50,642 bases of DNA from an uncultured Eubacteriales bacterium (GCA_900540045.1 UQEF01000007.1:1-50642); one strand, 5' to 3'. Positions 8,247-17,491 are shown, counted from the stretch's first letter. Notes: generated by a model not told the origin, from the letters alone. Made by a program: numbers and translations.

Positions 8247-9953
8247 TCAGCCCTTTGCGGCACCGATGGAAAAGCCGCAGGGTGTGTTGGCCTGCTCGTT
8301 AAAAGCGTTTTCTACAATGGCGCGATACAAGCGATAACCGCCGGAGAAGTTATAGCACTCATATCCATGCTGGCTAAGGATACGGCAGGCCAGATAGCTG
8401 CGCAGGCCGCTTTGACACATGACATAAACGGGCTGATGTGCATCCAGCTCGGCAAGCCGGTCTCTCAGGTTGTCCAACGGAATATTGATAAAGCCCTCAG
8501 CATGCCCCGCGGCATACTCCCCCACGGTTCGCGTATCCAGCAGCGTAACGCCGGGACGGCTGCGCAGATCGGCCAGATCCTCGTAATGGAACTGCTTCAC
8601 CTTGCCTGTTTCGATGTTTTCTGCAATAAAACCGGCCATGTTTACCGGGTCCTTGGCAGAGGAATAAGGCGGCGCATAGGCCAGATCCAAACACGCCAGC
8701 TCGGGGGCTTTCATTCCGGCCTGCATGGCGGTTGCGAGGACGTCGATGCGCTTATCCACGCCATCAAAACCCACAATCTGAGCGCCCAGAATACGCAGCG
8801 ATTCCTTCTCATAGAGGAGCTTGATGGTCATGGCGCGTCCGCCAGGATAGTAGGAGGCGTGGTTTTCCGGGGAAAGAACAATCTTTTCGTAAGAGAGGCC
8901 CGCTTCCTTAGCCGCATGTTCATTGATTCCGGTTGCGGCGGCCGTCATGTCAAACACCTTGATGACAGAGGAAGCATAAGCTCCGTGATACGCGCTATCC
9001 AGTCCGCAGAGATGGTCGGCGGCAATACGCCCCTGTTTGTTGGCCGGTCCGGCGAGCGATACCAGTCCCAGAGAACCGGTCACAGCGTTTCGCACCTGCA
9101 CAGCGTCGCCTACGGCATAGATATCGGGATCAGATGTGCGCATGTGTTCATCCACAGCAATGGCTCCGCGTGCGCTGAGCTCCAGCCCTGCTTCGCGTGC
9201 CAGGCTGGAATCTGGCGACACGCCAATGGCCAGAATGGCCATTTCTGAACATAGGGGCTCTCCCCCATCTACATGCGTCAGGATGCATCCTTCGCGTTCT
9301 TCAAAGCCGCTTACAGCTGTTTTGAGCATCAGGTGCACCCCCTTTGCACGGAACCGCGCATGCACAAAGGATGCCATATCCTTATCAAGGGGTGTCAGCA
9401 GCTGGTCCAGCATCTGAACGATCGTGACCTCAATGCCCATTTCGTATAGATTTTCCGCCAATTCAAGCCCGATGAATCCACCACCCGCCAGCACGGCGCG
9501 CCGCGGTTTTTCTTTCTCTACAAAATTGCGGATCTGCAGGGTATCCTCCACTGTGCGAAGCGTAAACAGACGCTTGGACTCCAGCCCGGGCATGGGCGGA
9601 CGAATAGGCCTTGCCCCCGGGGAAAGTATCAGCTTGTCATAGGTTTCCTCAAATTCCGCGCCCGTCTCCAGGTTTCGTACCGTGACAGCCTTGCGGTCCC
9701 GATGAATGGCGACGACCTCGTGATGGACGTGCACATCAATATTAAAACGGCTTTTGAAGCTCTTGGGGGTCTGCAAAGTAAGCAGATCGCGATTTTCGAT
9801 AACACCGCCGATGTAATAAGGCAGTCCGCAGTTGGCATAAGATACATATCCAGACCGCTCAAATACAATAATCTGAGCGGATTCATCCAACCTCCGGAGA
9901 CGTGCCGCGGCGCTTGCTCCGCCTGCGACGCCGCCGACAATGACTACTTTCAT
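8247..9953 (-). CDS. CoA-disulfide reductase-like flavoprotein with C-terminal rhodanese domain
   Basis: The 568-residue protein joins a pyridine-nucleotide-disulfide oxidoreductase to a rhodanese domain, the CoADR-RHD architecture; family members reduce CoA disulfides, persulfides or polysulfides with NAD(P)H. Residues 1-30 hold the FAD motif GGVAGGASAAARLRR, Cys43 in SYANCGLPYY is the single redox-active cysteine of this family, GGGFIGLELAENL binds NAD(P)H, and the tail (about 465-568) has the rhodanese loop MCQSGLRS with its active Cys. GGGAGGGA precedes the ATG. The gene is monocistronic between two terminator-like regions. Substrate cannot be told from sequence; persulfide or CoA disulfide are both possible. 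Confidence 0.92.
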   Translation of the reverse strand: MKVVIVGGVAGGASAAARLRRLDESAQIIVFERSGYVSYANCGLPYYIGGVIENRDLLTLQTPKSFKSRFNIDVHVHHEVVAIHRDRKAVTVRNLETGAEFEETYDKLILSPGARPIRPPMPGLESKRLFTLRTVEDTLQIRNFVEKEKPRRAVLAGGGFIGLELAENLYEMGIEVTIVQMLDQLLTPLDKDMASFVHARFRAKGVHLMLKTAVSGFEEREGCILTHVDGGEPLCSEMAILAIGVSPDSSLAREAGLELSARGAIAVDEHMRTSDPDIYAVGDAVQVRNAVTGSLGLVSLAGPANKQGRIAADHLCGLDSAYHGAYASSVIKVFDMTAAATGINEHAAKEAGLSYEKIVLSPENHASYYPGGRAMTIKLLYEKESLRILGAQIVGFDGVDKRIDVLATAMQAGMKAPELACLDLAYAPPYSSAKDPVNMAGFIAENIETGKVKQFHYEDLADLRSRPGVTLLDTRTVGEYAAGHAEGFINIPLDNLRDRLAELDAHQPVYVMCQSGLRSYLACRILSQHGYECYNFSGGYRLYRAIVENAFNEQANTPCGFSIGAAKG

Positions 9954-10220
9954 CTTCCTATCCCTCCCCTAATTTTTCGCGTGCTTGGGTCTGTGTTTTT
10001 TATATTCCAGCAGTGTGGTGCGGTTTCCTGCATGAATTGCATGTTTGGACATGCACCATCCTTTCCAGGCTTTCTCCGCGAATGTATGAGATGAAAATTC
10101 ACCTTTTACCGGCTGTTGCCACAGTAAACTATGCCAAGTGGGGAGGCTGCTCCTTTTCTTTTCTCCGATCAATATGCATAGCAGCGCCAGCGGATCTGGG
10201 CAAAAAATTATTTTTAGGTA
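9954..10220. other. Intergenic stretch without a gene
   Basis: No supported coding region. It holds the upstream region of the minus-strand flavoprotein gene and the inverted repeat TGCATG-N6-CATGCA at 10038-10055, a possible operator. No clear -35/-10 pair for the flavoprotein gene was found. Confidence 0.5.
10038..10055. repeat. Inverted repeat TGCATG-N6-CATGCA
   Basis: Perfect 6-bp arms around TTTGGA, about 85 bases upstream of the minus-strand flavoprotein start. It could be an operator or a chance palindrome. Confidence 0.4.
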
Positions 10221-10249
10221 TTGCTTTTTCGTATTCGCTTTGGTATAAT
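10221..10249 (+). promoter_or_regulatory. Promoter of tRNA-Ala
   Basis: TTGCTT, 17-base spacer, perfect TATAAT, 43 bases upstream of the mature tRNA. Confidence 0.85.
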
Positions 10250-10292
10250 ACCATACGTTGGCTGAACGGAATAGGTTCAGTTGATAATAAAT

Positions 10293-10368
10293 GGGGCTAT
10301 AGCACAGTTGGTAGCGCGCTACATTCGCATTGTAGAGGCCAGGGGTTCGAATCCCCTTAGCTCCACCA
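10293..10368 (+). tRNA. tRNA-Ala (anticodon CGC)
   Basis: A 76-base cloverleaf with encoded CCA. Acceptor arm GGGGCTA pairs with TAGCTCC and includes the G3:U70 wobble pair that marks alanine tRNAs. The anticodon stem CTACA/TGTAG closes the loop TTCGCAT, giving anticodon CGC (reads GCG). The T arm has GGTTCGAATCC. It has its own promoter and terminator. Confidence 0.97.
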
Positions 10369-10374
10369 CAATTT

Positions 10375-10403
10375 GTCTGAAAACTACGGTTTTCAGACTT
10401 TTT
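10375..10403 (+). terminator. Terminator of tRNA-Ala
   Basis: GTCTGAAAAC and GTTTTCAGAC form a perfect 10-bp stem with loop TACG, followed by a T run. Confidence 0.92.
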
Positions 10404-10559
10404 CTTTTTATTCGGGGCGTCCCAGCTGTGGATTTGCTAAAATCACGGGGCCTTTCATGCCTATGAACTCTCCGGGTTCTATTGGAGCCAACAGCAGTTG
10501 CCGCTTCTTCGGTTGGGCTGACTGGTGCGCCCATCTAATCGAAAGAACCTGGGCTTTCT

Positions 10560-12821
10560 TTATGATACTCCAAATCTCGCCAACGTCGCATCCCGCCACC
10601 CGCAAAGTGCTTCGCTCCACTGGGTTTCCGGGCCGTAGTATGCCTCAAAGGTTGCTTGTATGACCTGCGCTACACGCAGCCTGCCGCCGCGTATATCCTC
10701 CTTCATCTGGTCCGAGAAGGGAATTTCGCAGTGATAGTCTATGGCATTATGCACAAAGGCGTCCCGATCTTCCGCCTGCCACCGTTTAAACCAACCTTCT
10801 TCCTCGACGCGGTACCATAGAAAACGGATGCCTTTCTCCTCAGCGTGTGAGCCCTGTGCCGAAGCAAACGGTGTGCGGGCGCCTTGATAAGGAAGGAGCA
10901 CATAGTTCCACGCAGGATACGCGGCATCGTGAAAAACCAGAAATACCGTTTCATCCTGCTCCATCAGGGCATAGACAAACCGGTCCGCGTCCGCAAAGGA
11001 ATACCCAAATGGACCGGTGAGAAACTCGTACGCCTGTTTGGCCTGAACCGCTGTTTCCGAATCCAGCCCGGACAGCGGCAGGAAGGCTGTATCGGCGTTC
11101 TGTGCACTTGCCAGCGCACGGTCCAGCAATGTATCCATGTAGGCCTGATGCGCCGCGTTGCTTGCCTGTATACGCGCTATGTTCTCATTGCTGGATTCCC
11201 GGCGGGTAAATCGGAACACATACATTTGCGGAAACATCCGAATCGAGAGTCCACCCTCGCATCCGGATGCCGTCATGGAATAGCTTAGCTCTACACAACG
11301 TTCGTCGCCAAACCATGCGTCCCGGCCGATGGAAAGCGCATCAAATCCCTCTCCCAGCGCCGCATATGACCAGTCTAGCGCAAAATCAATAATCATGGTT
11401 TTGTAGGTATCCCGGGAATTGTAGGTGGGATTCGCAAGTTGCAATTCTCCGGTTTGGTAGATCGCCGCGTAGGAAGAAACGTCCTCGATTTCCCAGATTC
11501 GCCCCCAGCGATCGAAGCTGAGCATAAATAACCCGCCCTCTTCTCCCGGAGGTGGCCAGACGTTCACATTCCACATTTCTGATTCCCCGCCGTCTATCAC
11601 CTGCCATTGCAGATCGTCAAAGCTATCGTAAGGCGTAAGCGAGGGCGCGTTCAACCATGGCGCGGAGGACAGAATCTCCCTCGCATACGCCTCCGCCTCC
11701 TGCGAGGTGGTAACGGCGCGCCGCTCCACCGGTGAACCGTTCCACTGTGGCACAACCGGTTCGGAAAGCGAAGGCAGAAACTCCGACGTGGCGAAGGAGA
11801 ACAGAGTGCCCGCGCAGGCAACACAAAGCGCAGCTGCACACAGCCATCGCAGCGACGTATGTCCATCGATAATGGCCCGCAGGCGGCGCTTGATATGGCG
11901 GCCCTTCATGGTCATTCCGGTCGCAAGCACATGCGTTTCCGGGGTACAGTGACGCGCGGCATTCAACGCCAGTGTGCTCGCGTACCGGATGCGTTCCTCA
12001 TCGGTTAAAGGCCCAATCACATGCTCATCGCAGGCCATCTCCTGATCGTTTCGGGACAGCCGTGCTGCCAGCCATACAAGCGGGTTGAACCAGTGAACCA
12101 CGCAACAGATGTTGCGTACGAGTCCCCACCAATGATCTCCGGATTTTTTATGGCATAGCTCATGCGTGAGAACCGGGAGAAAATCCGTCTCTTTGAGCAT
12201 CAGGGGAAGAGCGATATAGGGGCGGAACACCCCGACCAGGCAGGGACCCGGAAGCGGATCTACCCAGTAGACAGGCACGGGCTGAATCCCGCGCTGCTTG
12301 CACAGCGCCTGGTAGCTCGCCATCCTTTCTCCGTCAAGCGCCTCAACCCGCCCGCGCTTGAGCACAAGCAAAAAGCGTGCGTTCCGCCACGTCATCCATC
12401 CTGTCACCGCAAGGGCTACAGAAACATACGCCACCAGCAGCAGCCTCGCCGCATGTCCGCTGCTGAGATCATAAGTAACATGCCACAGGGTTTCCGAAAG
12501 CACATCGGCATGGGTGCCATCATGCTGCGTTGCAGATATGGCAAGCTTCCTTACCGCATCGGCAGCGCGTACGCGCACCTGGTCAGCGATAGGCCGTACC
12601 CCCATGTTGCTTGACAGCGCAGGACGCAGTTCATTCATGATGGGATTTGGCAGCGAAAGGGGCAGAAGCAGGCGCAGCGCTATCAGCAGCCAAGCAAAAC
12701 AGATCAGACGGCTGCTGAGTTTGGAACGCAGGTAACGCCGTACTGGCAACATCAGCAAAATCATAATGCTGCCGGTCAATGTGGCTTCAATGAGAAAGTT
12801 GAACACAGTTGCCGCTCTCAT
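10560..12821 (-). CDS. BlaR1-like M56 family membrane metallopeptidase with unknown C-terminal domain
   Basis: M56 proteases sense an outside signal and cleave a cytoplasmic repressor of the BlaI/MecI type. The 753-residue protein has N-terminal membrane segments (about 5-25, 38-58, 125-145), the cytoplasmic zinc protease loop with HELCH at about residues 220-224 and the family block ACDEHVIGPLTDEERIRYASTL, then another membrane segment (about 325-345). The outer part, about 400 residues, does not look like the penicillin-binding sensor of BlaR1 and I do not recognise it. The start at 12821 has GAGGTG upstream; the reading frame extends further to 13064 but passes through the promoter. No BlaI-like gene lies beside it, although an operator-like site overlaps its promoter. 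Confidence 0.85.
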   Translation of the reverse strand: MRAATVFNFLIEATLTGSIMILLMLPVRRYLRSKLSSRLICFAWLLIALRLLLPLSLPNPIMNELRPALSSNMGVRPIADQVRVRAADAVRKLAISATQHDGTHADVLSETLWHVTYDLSSGHAARLLLVAYVSVALAVTGWMTWRNARFLLVLKRGRVEALDGERMASYQALCKQRGIQPVPVYWVDPLPGPCLVGVFRPYIALPLMLKETDFLPVLTHELCHKKSGDHWWGLVRNICCVVHWFNPLVWLAARLSRNDQEMACDEHVIGPLTDEERIRYASTLALNAARHCTPETHVLATGMTMKGRHIKRRLRAIIDGHTSLRWLCAAALCVACAGTLFSFATSEFLPSLSEPVVPQWNGSPVERRAVTTSQEAEAYAREILSSAPWLNAPSLTPYDSFDDLQWQVIDGGESEMWNVNVWPPPGEEGGLFMLSFDRWGRIWEIEDVSSYAAIYQTGELQLANPTYNSRDTYKTMIIDFALDWSYAALGEGFDALSIGRDAWFGDERCVELSYSMTASGCEGGLSIRMFPQMYVFRFTRRESSNENIARIQASNAAHQAYMDTLLDRALASAQNADTAFLPLSGLDSETAVQAKQAYEFLTGPFGYSFADADRFVYALMEQDETVFLVFHDAAYPAWNYVLLPYQGARTPFASAQGSHAEEKGIRFLWYRVEEEGWFKRWQAEDRDAFVHNAIDYHCEIPFSDQMKEDIRGGRLRVAQVIQATFEAYYGPETQWSEALCGWRDATLARFGVS

Positions 12822-12910
12822 GGATTCACCTCGTTTGTAAGGAAATGCATCGGATGCGCCGTGGGAACCGACAGAGCAGATCTTTGGACAGCCGAAAGCA
12901 TCACGCGTTT

Positions 12911-12920
12911 TACTTATGTC
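12911..12920 (-). promoter_or_regulatory. Second weak BlaI/MecI-like half operator
   Basis: On the minus strand GACATAAGTA resembles the MecI/BlaI consensus TACAnnTGTA with mismatches, about 30 bases downstream of the better site. Confidence 0.3.
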
Positions 12921-12927
12921 TACCTTC

Positions 12928-12956
12928 ATTTTATACGATGGGTTTACATTTGTCAA
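12928..12956 (-). promoter_or_regulatory. Promoter of the M56 gene
   Basis: On the minus strand: TTGACA (12956-12951), 17-base spacer, TAAAAT (12933-12928). A BlaI-like palindrome overlaps the -35 box. Confidence 0.78.
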
Positions 12957-12957
12957 C
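12942..12957. promoter_or_regulatory. BlaI/MecI-type operator-like palindrome
   Basis: GTTTACATTTGTCAAC matches its own reverse complement at 12 of 16 positions, with core ACA-N2-TGT as in BlaI/MecI operators. It overlaps the -35 box of the M56 gene, so a bound repressor would block transcription. Confidence 0.5.
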
Positions 12958-12968
12958 CTTTTCCGTGT

Positions 12969-12999
12969 AAAAATCGCGTGCGATAAAGCTCGCACGCGA
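12969..12999 (-). terminator. Terminator of the AAA-ATPase operon
   Basis: Minus-strand TCGCGTGCG pairs with CGCACGCGA (9 bp), followed by TTTTT. It sits 13 bases after the AAA gene stop. Confidence 0.9.
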
Positions 13000-13011
13000 A
13001 ACAGGCTGTAT

Positions 13012-14040
13012 TTATGCTTTTTCGGAAGGAGCACACGCTTCTCCCCCACCTGCGCGGAGATCATCGGCCGTTAGCAGCATGAGGGTCTCGCGGGTTACCT
13101 GCGGCTCATGGGCCAGACGGTTGGCCTGTGCGCTCACCGCTCGTTCAAACAAATTTCGTACGCCGCGCGCATTGCCAAAGCCTTTGGGATCGCGGCATCC
13201 TTGTTCCAGAAGGCGCAGAAGAAAGGGCCTTGCGTCGTTTGCCAGTATGTACCCGCTGCCTTTGCAGCGCAATTCAAAGATCTCTGCCAGCTCTTGTGCT
13301 GTATAATCCGGGAAATGCAAAAAACGGTTAAAACGGCTTTCCAGACCGGGGTTGGAATGGATGAACCGCTCCATGAGCTCAGTGTAGCCGGCCACGATCA
13401 CCACCAGGTCCTCCCGATGATCCTCCATGGCCTTGAGCAAGGTATCGACGGCTTCCTGCCCGTAATCGCTGCCTCCCCGGTCGGTGAGCGTATAGGCCTC
13501 GTCGATAAAGAGCACACCTCCCATTGCCTTTTGAAGAACCTCACCGGTCTTAATGGCCGTTTGCCCTACATAACCGGCCACCAGCCCGCCGCGGTCTACT
13601 TCTACCAGTTGGCCTTTGGACAAGATCCCCAGGCAGCGGTACACGCGCGCCATTAGACGGGCGATCATCGTTTTGCCGGTGCCCGGGTTGCCCGAAAACA
13701 CCATATGCAACGACAGCTCGCTCACGGGAAGGCCGTTTTCCTTGCGCAGTTTCTGCACGGATACCAGATTGATCAGGCTTTCCACCTCGCGCTTGACGGC
13801 TGCAAGGCCGATGTACCCTTTCAGTTCCCGGCGCAGGTCATCCAGCGTTTCAGCGGGAGGCGGCTGTTCCTCCTCACGTTTGGAAGCGGCTGTTTCCGGC
13901 TGTGGAATGGCGGAAGCAGGGTTGGCCGTTCCGCCACTCCACAGATCATCGGCAATGCGGCGCAGGTTGCTCTGCGTCATCTGGCTGATCACGTCCATCT
14001 GCAGCTGAATGATCTCATCCTTGCGGTCCACGTGCGTCAT
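13012..14040 (-). CDS. AAA ATPase of the CbxX/CfxQ - SpoVK family
   Basis: This is a hexamer-forming AAA chaperone-like ATPase, about 342 residues. Walker A is GNPGTGKT, Walker B is GVLFIDEAYTL, and the sensor/arginine block LESRFNRFLHFPDY is present, all of the CbxX/SpoVK type. SpoVK acts in sporulation, other members activate Rubisco, and most are unassigned. The N-terminal 70 residues are poorly conserved and charged. Start choice is uncertain: AGAGAGG lies right against the ATG at 14040 but at an ideal distance from a GTG at 14031. It is the last gene of a three-gene operon with two membrane or secreted proteins. Confidence 0.87.
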   Translation of the reverse strand: MTHVDRKDEIIQLQMDVISQMTQSNLRRIADDLWSGGTANPASAIPQPETAASKREEEQPPPAETLDDLRRELKGYIGLAAVKREVESLINLVSVQKLRKENGLPVSELSLHMVFSGNPGTGKTMIARLMARVYRCLGILSKGQLVEVDRGGLVAGYVGQTAIKTGEVLQKAMGGVLFIDEAYTLTDRGGSDYGQEAVDTLLKAMEDHREDLVVIVAGYTELMERFIHSNPGLESRFNRFLHFPDYTAQELAEIFELRCKGSGYILANDARPFLLRLLEQGCRDPKGFGNARGVRNLFERAVSAQANRLAHEPQVTRETLMLLTADDLRAGGGEACAPSEKA

Positions 14041-14060
14041 TCCTCTCTGGCAAATGGCAG

Positions 14061-15758
14061 TCAGTTTTGCGACAGCGCAGAACGTGGGATGAACAGGCGG
14101 CATACGCGCCCCTCCAGGCCAATCTGCACATAGGCCCATTCATCGCCCATGAAAGCCAGCAGCGTCACCTTGTCGCCTGCCTGAAGCGAGGTCAGCGGCT
14201 CCTTGCCGTAGAGCGGATCGTCCGTGCCCTCGCAGTCGCTGGCCAAGGTAAGCGGCACCGAACAAAAGCCCAGCTTCGCCACGTTTTCCGCATCAGCCAG
14301 CGTGGTATTCTTGATATAGCCGATCCGCCCGCGCGAACCGTTGCCAATGGTGTAGCTGACCAGCACCCATCCGTTTTCCACGCCGTAGATAAGCACGGTT
14401 TCGTCCGTGTCTACCTGCGCGCCATCCACGCGATAGGTTTCTTCGCCCGGAGCGCAATACACCGGGAGCGTCTGCGCCTTTTCAAATGCGGCGTCACTCA
14501 GATTCGCCAGGTTGGGCGCCTGCTGAACCGCCTGCTGATAGGGCGACAGGGTGGGCGTGGGGCTGGGCGTCGGCGTCGGCGTTGGCGTGGGTGTGGGTGT
14601 GGGGGTCGGACTCGGCGTGGGCGTAGGTATGGGCGTGGGCGTAGGCGTCACAAATTCTTCCGGGGCCACACTTTCGCCCTGACGGTTGAGCACATAGCCG
14701 CTCAGCTCGCCGTTTTCGCCGTGCAGAGTAAAGGCGCTGTCGCTGCCGATATCAAGCGTGCCGTTGAGCACGCCGCTGGCAAGTACACCGTCGGTCACGG
14801 TGTAGTCAGTCACAGTGACGGTAAGCAGCTTGCCGTCCGCGGTAAACTGATAGTAAACCTCTCCATCGGTCCCCAAAGGCTTCCACAGGCCGTGGGTGAG
14901 CACGTCTACGGTAATGGCATCATTACCTGACAGCGGCATGGGCGTGGGCGTAACCACCGGCGCCAGGGAGAAGTTGGGGTCCAGCGTAGCCGGAGGCGCC
15001 GGCGTAACGGTGGCCAGCGGCGTGGCCGTCTGCTGCACTTGCGGCGTAGCGGCTGCAGCAGGCTGGGGCTCCTCTCCCGTCATAAGCGAGGAGGGCGTAA
15101 GCGCCAGCTCCGACCAGGGAATGTCCACCACGACGGCCTCATCCGCAAGCTGACCGGGGGCATAGAGCAGGCGAAACGCGGCAGACGCCACAAAATAGGA
15201 TTTGGGCATCGGCACATCCGCCTCTGATGCGATTGGCGCAAGCCCTTCCTGTGTGCTTACACGGGCGTATACGGCGCTTTGAAGGGCTGCGTTCACCGTG
15301 CCGGCGTCTTCTTCAAACAGATCGTTCACCGTCACGCTTTGCTGCTTGTCCAGGTCTACCAGCAGATAGAAAAACTCCGTCGTAGCTTCCTGCGCATCGA
15401 CGGGACGATTGCGCACCGTGGCTTCCACGGACAGAAGGCCCGGAAAATCCAGTGACACATTATAGCCGCCGCGGATTTCATCCAGCCCGCCATCGGCATA
15501 GGCGTCATCCTGCGCCATCTGCCCCCTGCGCTGCAGGGCCTGAATCGGTGCTGTGATCCGGTCCGTCAGGTATAGTTCCAGCCGGGGATCTTCGCAGCTG
15601 AACGTGGGATAATCCACCACAATCTGCTGGTGGCCCACCGTTTCCTCCACATGATTGCGCACGACCGTTACGCCCTGCGCGGTCATTTCGGCTTCCTGTG
15701 CCGATGCCGTGCCCAGCGCCATCACAAGCGCCAGCAGCAGCGCCGCAAACCGTTTCAT
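14061..15758 (-). CDS. Secreted protein with RsiV-like N-terminal domain, TP-repeat linker and SH3-like C-terminus
   Basis: The 565-residue product starts with a signal peptide (MKRFAALLLALVMALGTASA). Residues about 25-215 resemble the DUF3298/RsiV-type extracellular domain (VNDLFEEDAGTVNAAL, VVVDIPWSEL). Two low-complexity TP/SP stretches follow, the longer at about residues 370-403, then two SH3-like segments (about 425-480 and 500-565) that may bind cell wall. GGGAGG precedes the ATG; longer frame upstream overlaps the previous gene. It lies 17 bases after the preceding gene and 20 before the AAA gene, so the three are an operon. The function is unknown; a cell-surface sensor or wall-binding protein is a guess. 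Confidence 0.75.
   Translation of the reverse strand: MKRFAALLLALVMALGTASAQEAEMTAQGVTVVRNHVEETVGHQQIVVDYPTFSCEDPRLELYLTDRITAPIQALQRRGQMAQDDAYADGGLDEIRGGYNVSLDFPGLLSVEATVRNRPVDAQEATTEFFYLLVDLDKQQSVTVNDLFEEDAGTVNAALQSAVYARVSTQEGLAPIASEADVPMPKSYFVASAAFRLLYAPGQLADEAVVVDIPWSELALTPSSLMTGEEPQPAAAATPQVQQTATPLATVTPAPPATLDPNFSLAPVVTPTPMPLSGNDAITVDVLTHGLWKPLGTDGEVYYQFTADGKLLTVTVTDYTVTDGVLASGVLNGTLDIGSDSAFTLHGENGELSGYVLNRQGESVAPEEFVTPTPTPIPTPTPSPTPTPTPTPTPTPTPSPTPTLSPYQQAVQQAPNLANLSDAAFEKAQTLPVYCAPGEETYRVDGAQVDTDETVLIYGVENGWVLVSYTIGNGSRGRIGYIKNTTLADAENVAKLGFCSVPLTLASDCEGTDDPLYGKEPLTSLQAGDKVTLLAFMGDEWAYVQIGLEGRVCRLFIPRSALSQN
14551..14649 (-). repeat. Thr-Pro coding tandem repeat
   Basis: About 100 bases of degenerate GGCGTN/GGGTGT units on the plus strand encode (TP/SP)n on the minus strand. 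Such tracts change length by slippage, so allele length may differ among strains. Confidence 0.85.
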
Positions 15759-15775
15759 CGACGGATACCTCCCTT

Positions 15776-17491
15776 TCAAAACTCGCCTTCCAACCGGATG
15801 GGATAGCACGACTGGGTGGAAAGCGCCACGTATTCGGACTGGCCGTCTCTTTCCAGCACAAACGAATGCGAAAGCGGCTGAGGATAGGTTGCTCCCGTCA
15901 CCGCATGAACGGTGAACGTACCGCCTGGGCCGCTGATGACTTTTTCGGCCCATTCAATATCGCATTCGACCGGGCGTATGCTATCGTAAATGAAATCGTA
16001 ATGCTGTTCCCCCGCTACAAACAGGCCATACTTGCCGGTTTGTGCGTCCTTGACCACCAGCGCGTCGCAATCCAGATAAGCGTCCACCTGCGGCGAGGTG
16101 GCCATCGGCGCGGACGTGTCCGGCAAAAGGTATATTTCGCCGGAAGCCATATAGGCTACCCCGCATGCCGAGGCTACCAGCTCGTCCATGCCGGGGGTTG
16201 CCAACCAGCGGCTCATAGTGCCATCCTGACCCAGCACATACAACAGATACCGCTGATCACTGTCGGCCGTGCTTCCGGTATCCACGTAGGCCGCGGTATA
16301 CGGTCCTGTGAAGGGATATGAACGTGCAAACCACAGGGTGCTGAGCATCTGACCGGCGGCGCTGATGTAATTGGTGCTGCCGTCCTCGACCCCTTCAATG
16401 ATGGACCAACCGTTATACATGGGATGCAGACGCAGCTCCCGTCCGTAGGTAGCCTCAAGATCATCCAGCCGAATCAGAGCAGACCCGTTGGCCGCTACCA
16501 GATAGGGCTCCTGATCCACATAAAAGCCACCGAATGCCTGAGGAAACATTCCGTCCTTCGACAGGCCATCAAAATAGCATAACAACCGCCCTTCGGAAGC
16601 GGTAAAAAGATAAAAATCATAGGTGCCATCCGGCCGCAGATTGCTGGTAAGCACATGGGTATCCGTAACGGCGCATATGTCCATCCGCACCGTTCCGCTT
16701 AACTTGCTGATGGCTGTGCGCGTGCTGTCCGCAATCTCCACGGCAGGCGCCGCGTCATATCCTTCCACGGGCTGGGGAGTGACCACCGCGGTAAACGGCT
16801 CTTCACTGGCAGAGGATACGATGCCGCTTTGACCCAGCCATTCCGTTAGGGGCTCGCGGAACACCCAGACGCCACCGGCCAGCACCACAAGCGCAACCAG
16901 AGCAATCAACGTGTTTCGCAGCATGTTCCGGCGATGTCTGCGTCTGCCCGGCGCGTCGCTTTCCTGCACCTGATAGCCCACGCCGTCCGCCGCAAGAACA
17001 TCGCGCCGGGCGGTATCGGCCCAGGTGGCCTCGCGAGGACGGTAGACGTTGCTTTGCGGCTCCTGTTGCGGCCCTTCATTCCAGGGATGATCGTCATAAC
17101 CGGAAAAATCCAGCTTGATGGGCGGCGCAAAGGCAGGCTCCGACCCGTCGCCCTCCGGCGCCGAGCCGTCCCTGCGATAGTAGGCAGAGAAATCAATCTG
17201 GGGCTCATTTCCTTCTGCGGCCGGCTCGTCAGCCGGTGCAGAAATGTCATTGGGCGTATAGCGTTCCTGCGCTTCTTTCGGGGATGCAAGCGGCTCGTTG
17301 GGCAAATAGGCTTCGCCCGCCGGCGCGGTTACAGAAGACTCGGAGGCGCTTTTCTTATCCAAGGCCTGTGCATTGGAAGGTTGCTCCTCGTTTTTGATTT
17401 CTTCATCCGAAAACGTCCGCGCCGCATAGAAATGCTGCGCCCGTTCGCTGCGCCGGACGCGGCTCCTTGTGCCGGAATGGTTGTCCGTCAT
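15776..17491 (-). CDS. Single-pass membrane protein with long acidic cytoplasmic tail and beta-rich outer domain
   Basis: The 571-residue product has an acidic, proline-rich, probably disordered N-terminal half (residues 1-190), a basic stretch RRRHRRN, one membrane segment (LIALVALVVLAGGVWVF, about 195-212) and an outer domain of about 350 residues. The outer part has repeated G-K-Y-G-L-F/Y-D-x-I type blocks (TGKYGLFVAGEQHYDFIYDS) that recall WG repeats, but I cannot assign a family. A promoter (TTGACG-N17-TATTGT) lies upstream, with GAGGTG before the ATG. It heads the operon with the secreted TP-repeat protein and the AAA ATPase; its cytoplasmic tail could be the site where the ATPase acts, which is inference. 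Confidence 0.75.
   Translation of the reverse strand: MTDNHSGTRSRVRRSERAQHFYAARTFSDEEIKNEEQPSNAQALDKKSASESSVTAPAGEAYLPNEPLASPKEAQERYTPNDISAPADEPAAEGNEPQIDFSAYYRRDGSAPEGDGSEPAFAPPIKLDFSGYDDHPWNEGPQQEPQSNVYRPREATWADTARRDVLAADGVGYQVQESDAPGRRRHRRNMLRNTLIALVALVVLAGGVWVFREPLTEWLGQSGIVSSASEEPFTAVVTPQPVEGYDAAPAVEIADSTRTAISKLSGTVRMDICAVTDTHVLTSNLRPDGTYDFYLFTASEGRLLCYFDGLSKDGMFPQAFGGFYVDQEPYLVAANGSALIRLDDLEATYGRELRLHPMYNGWSIIEGVEDGSTNYISAAGQMLSTLWFARSYPFTGPYTAAYVDTGSTADSDQRYLLYVLGQDGTMSRWLATPGMDELVASACGVAYMASGEIYLLPDTSAPMATSPQVDAYLDCDALVVKDAQTGKYGLFVAGEQHYDFIYDSIRPVECDIEWAEKVISGPGGTFTVHAVTGATYPQPLSHSFVLERDGQSEYVALSTQSCYPIRLEGEF

Noticed and set aside
10281..10534. Open frames on both strands over the tRNA (for example one with IAQLVARYIRIVEARGSNP)
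   Set aside because: These are the well-known false translations of a tRNA gene. The cloverleaf, promoter and terminator explain the DNA fully.
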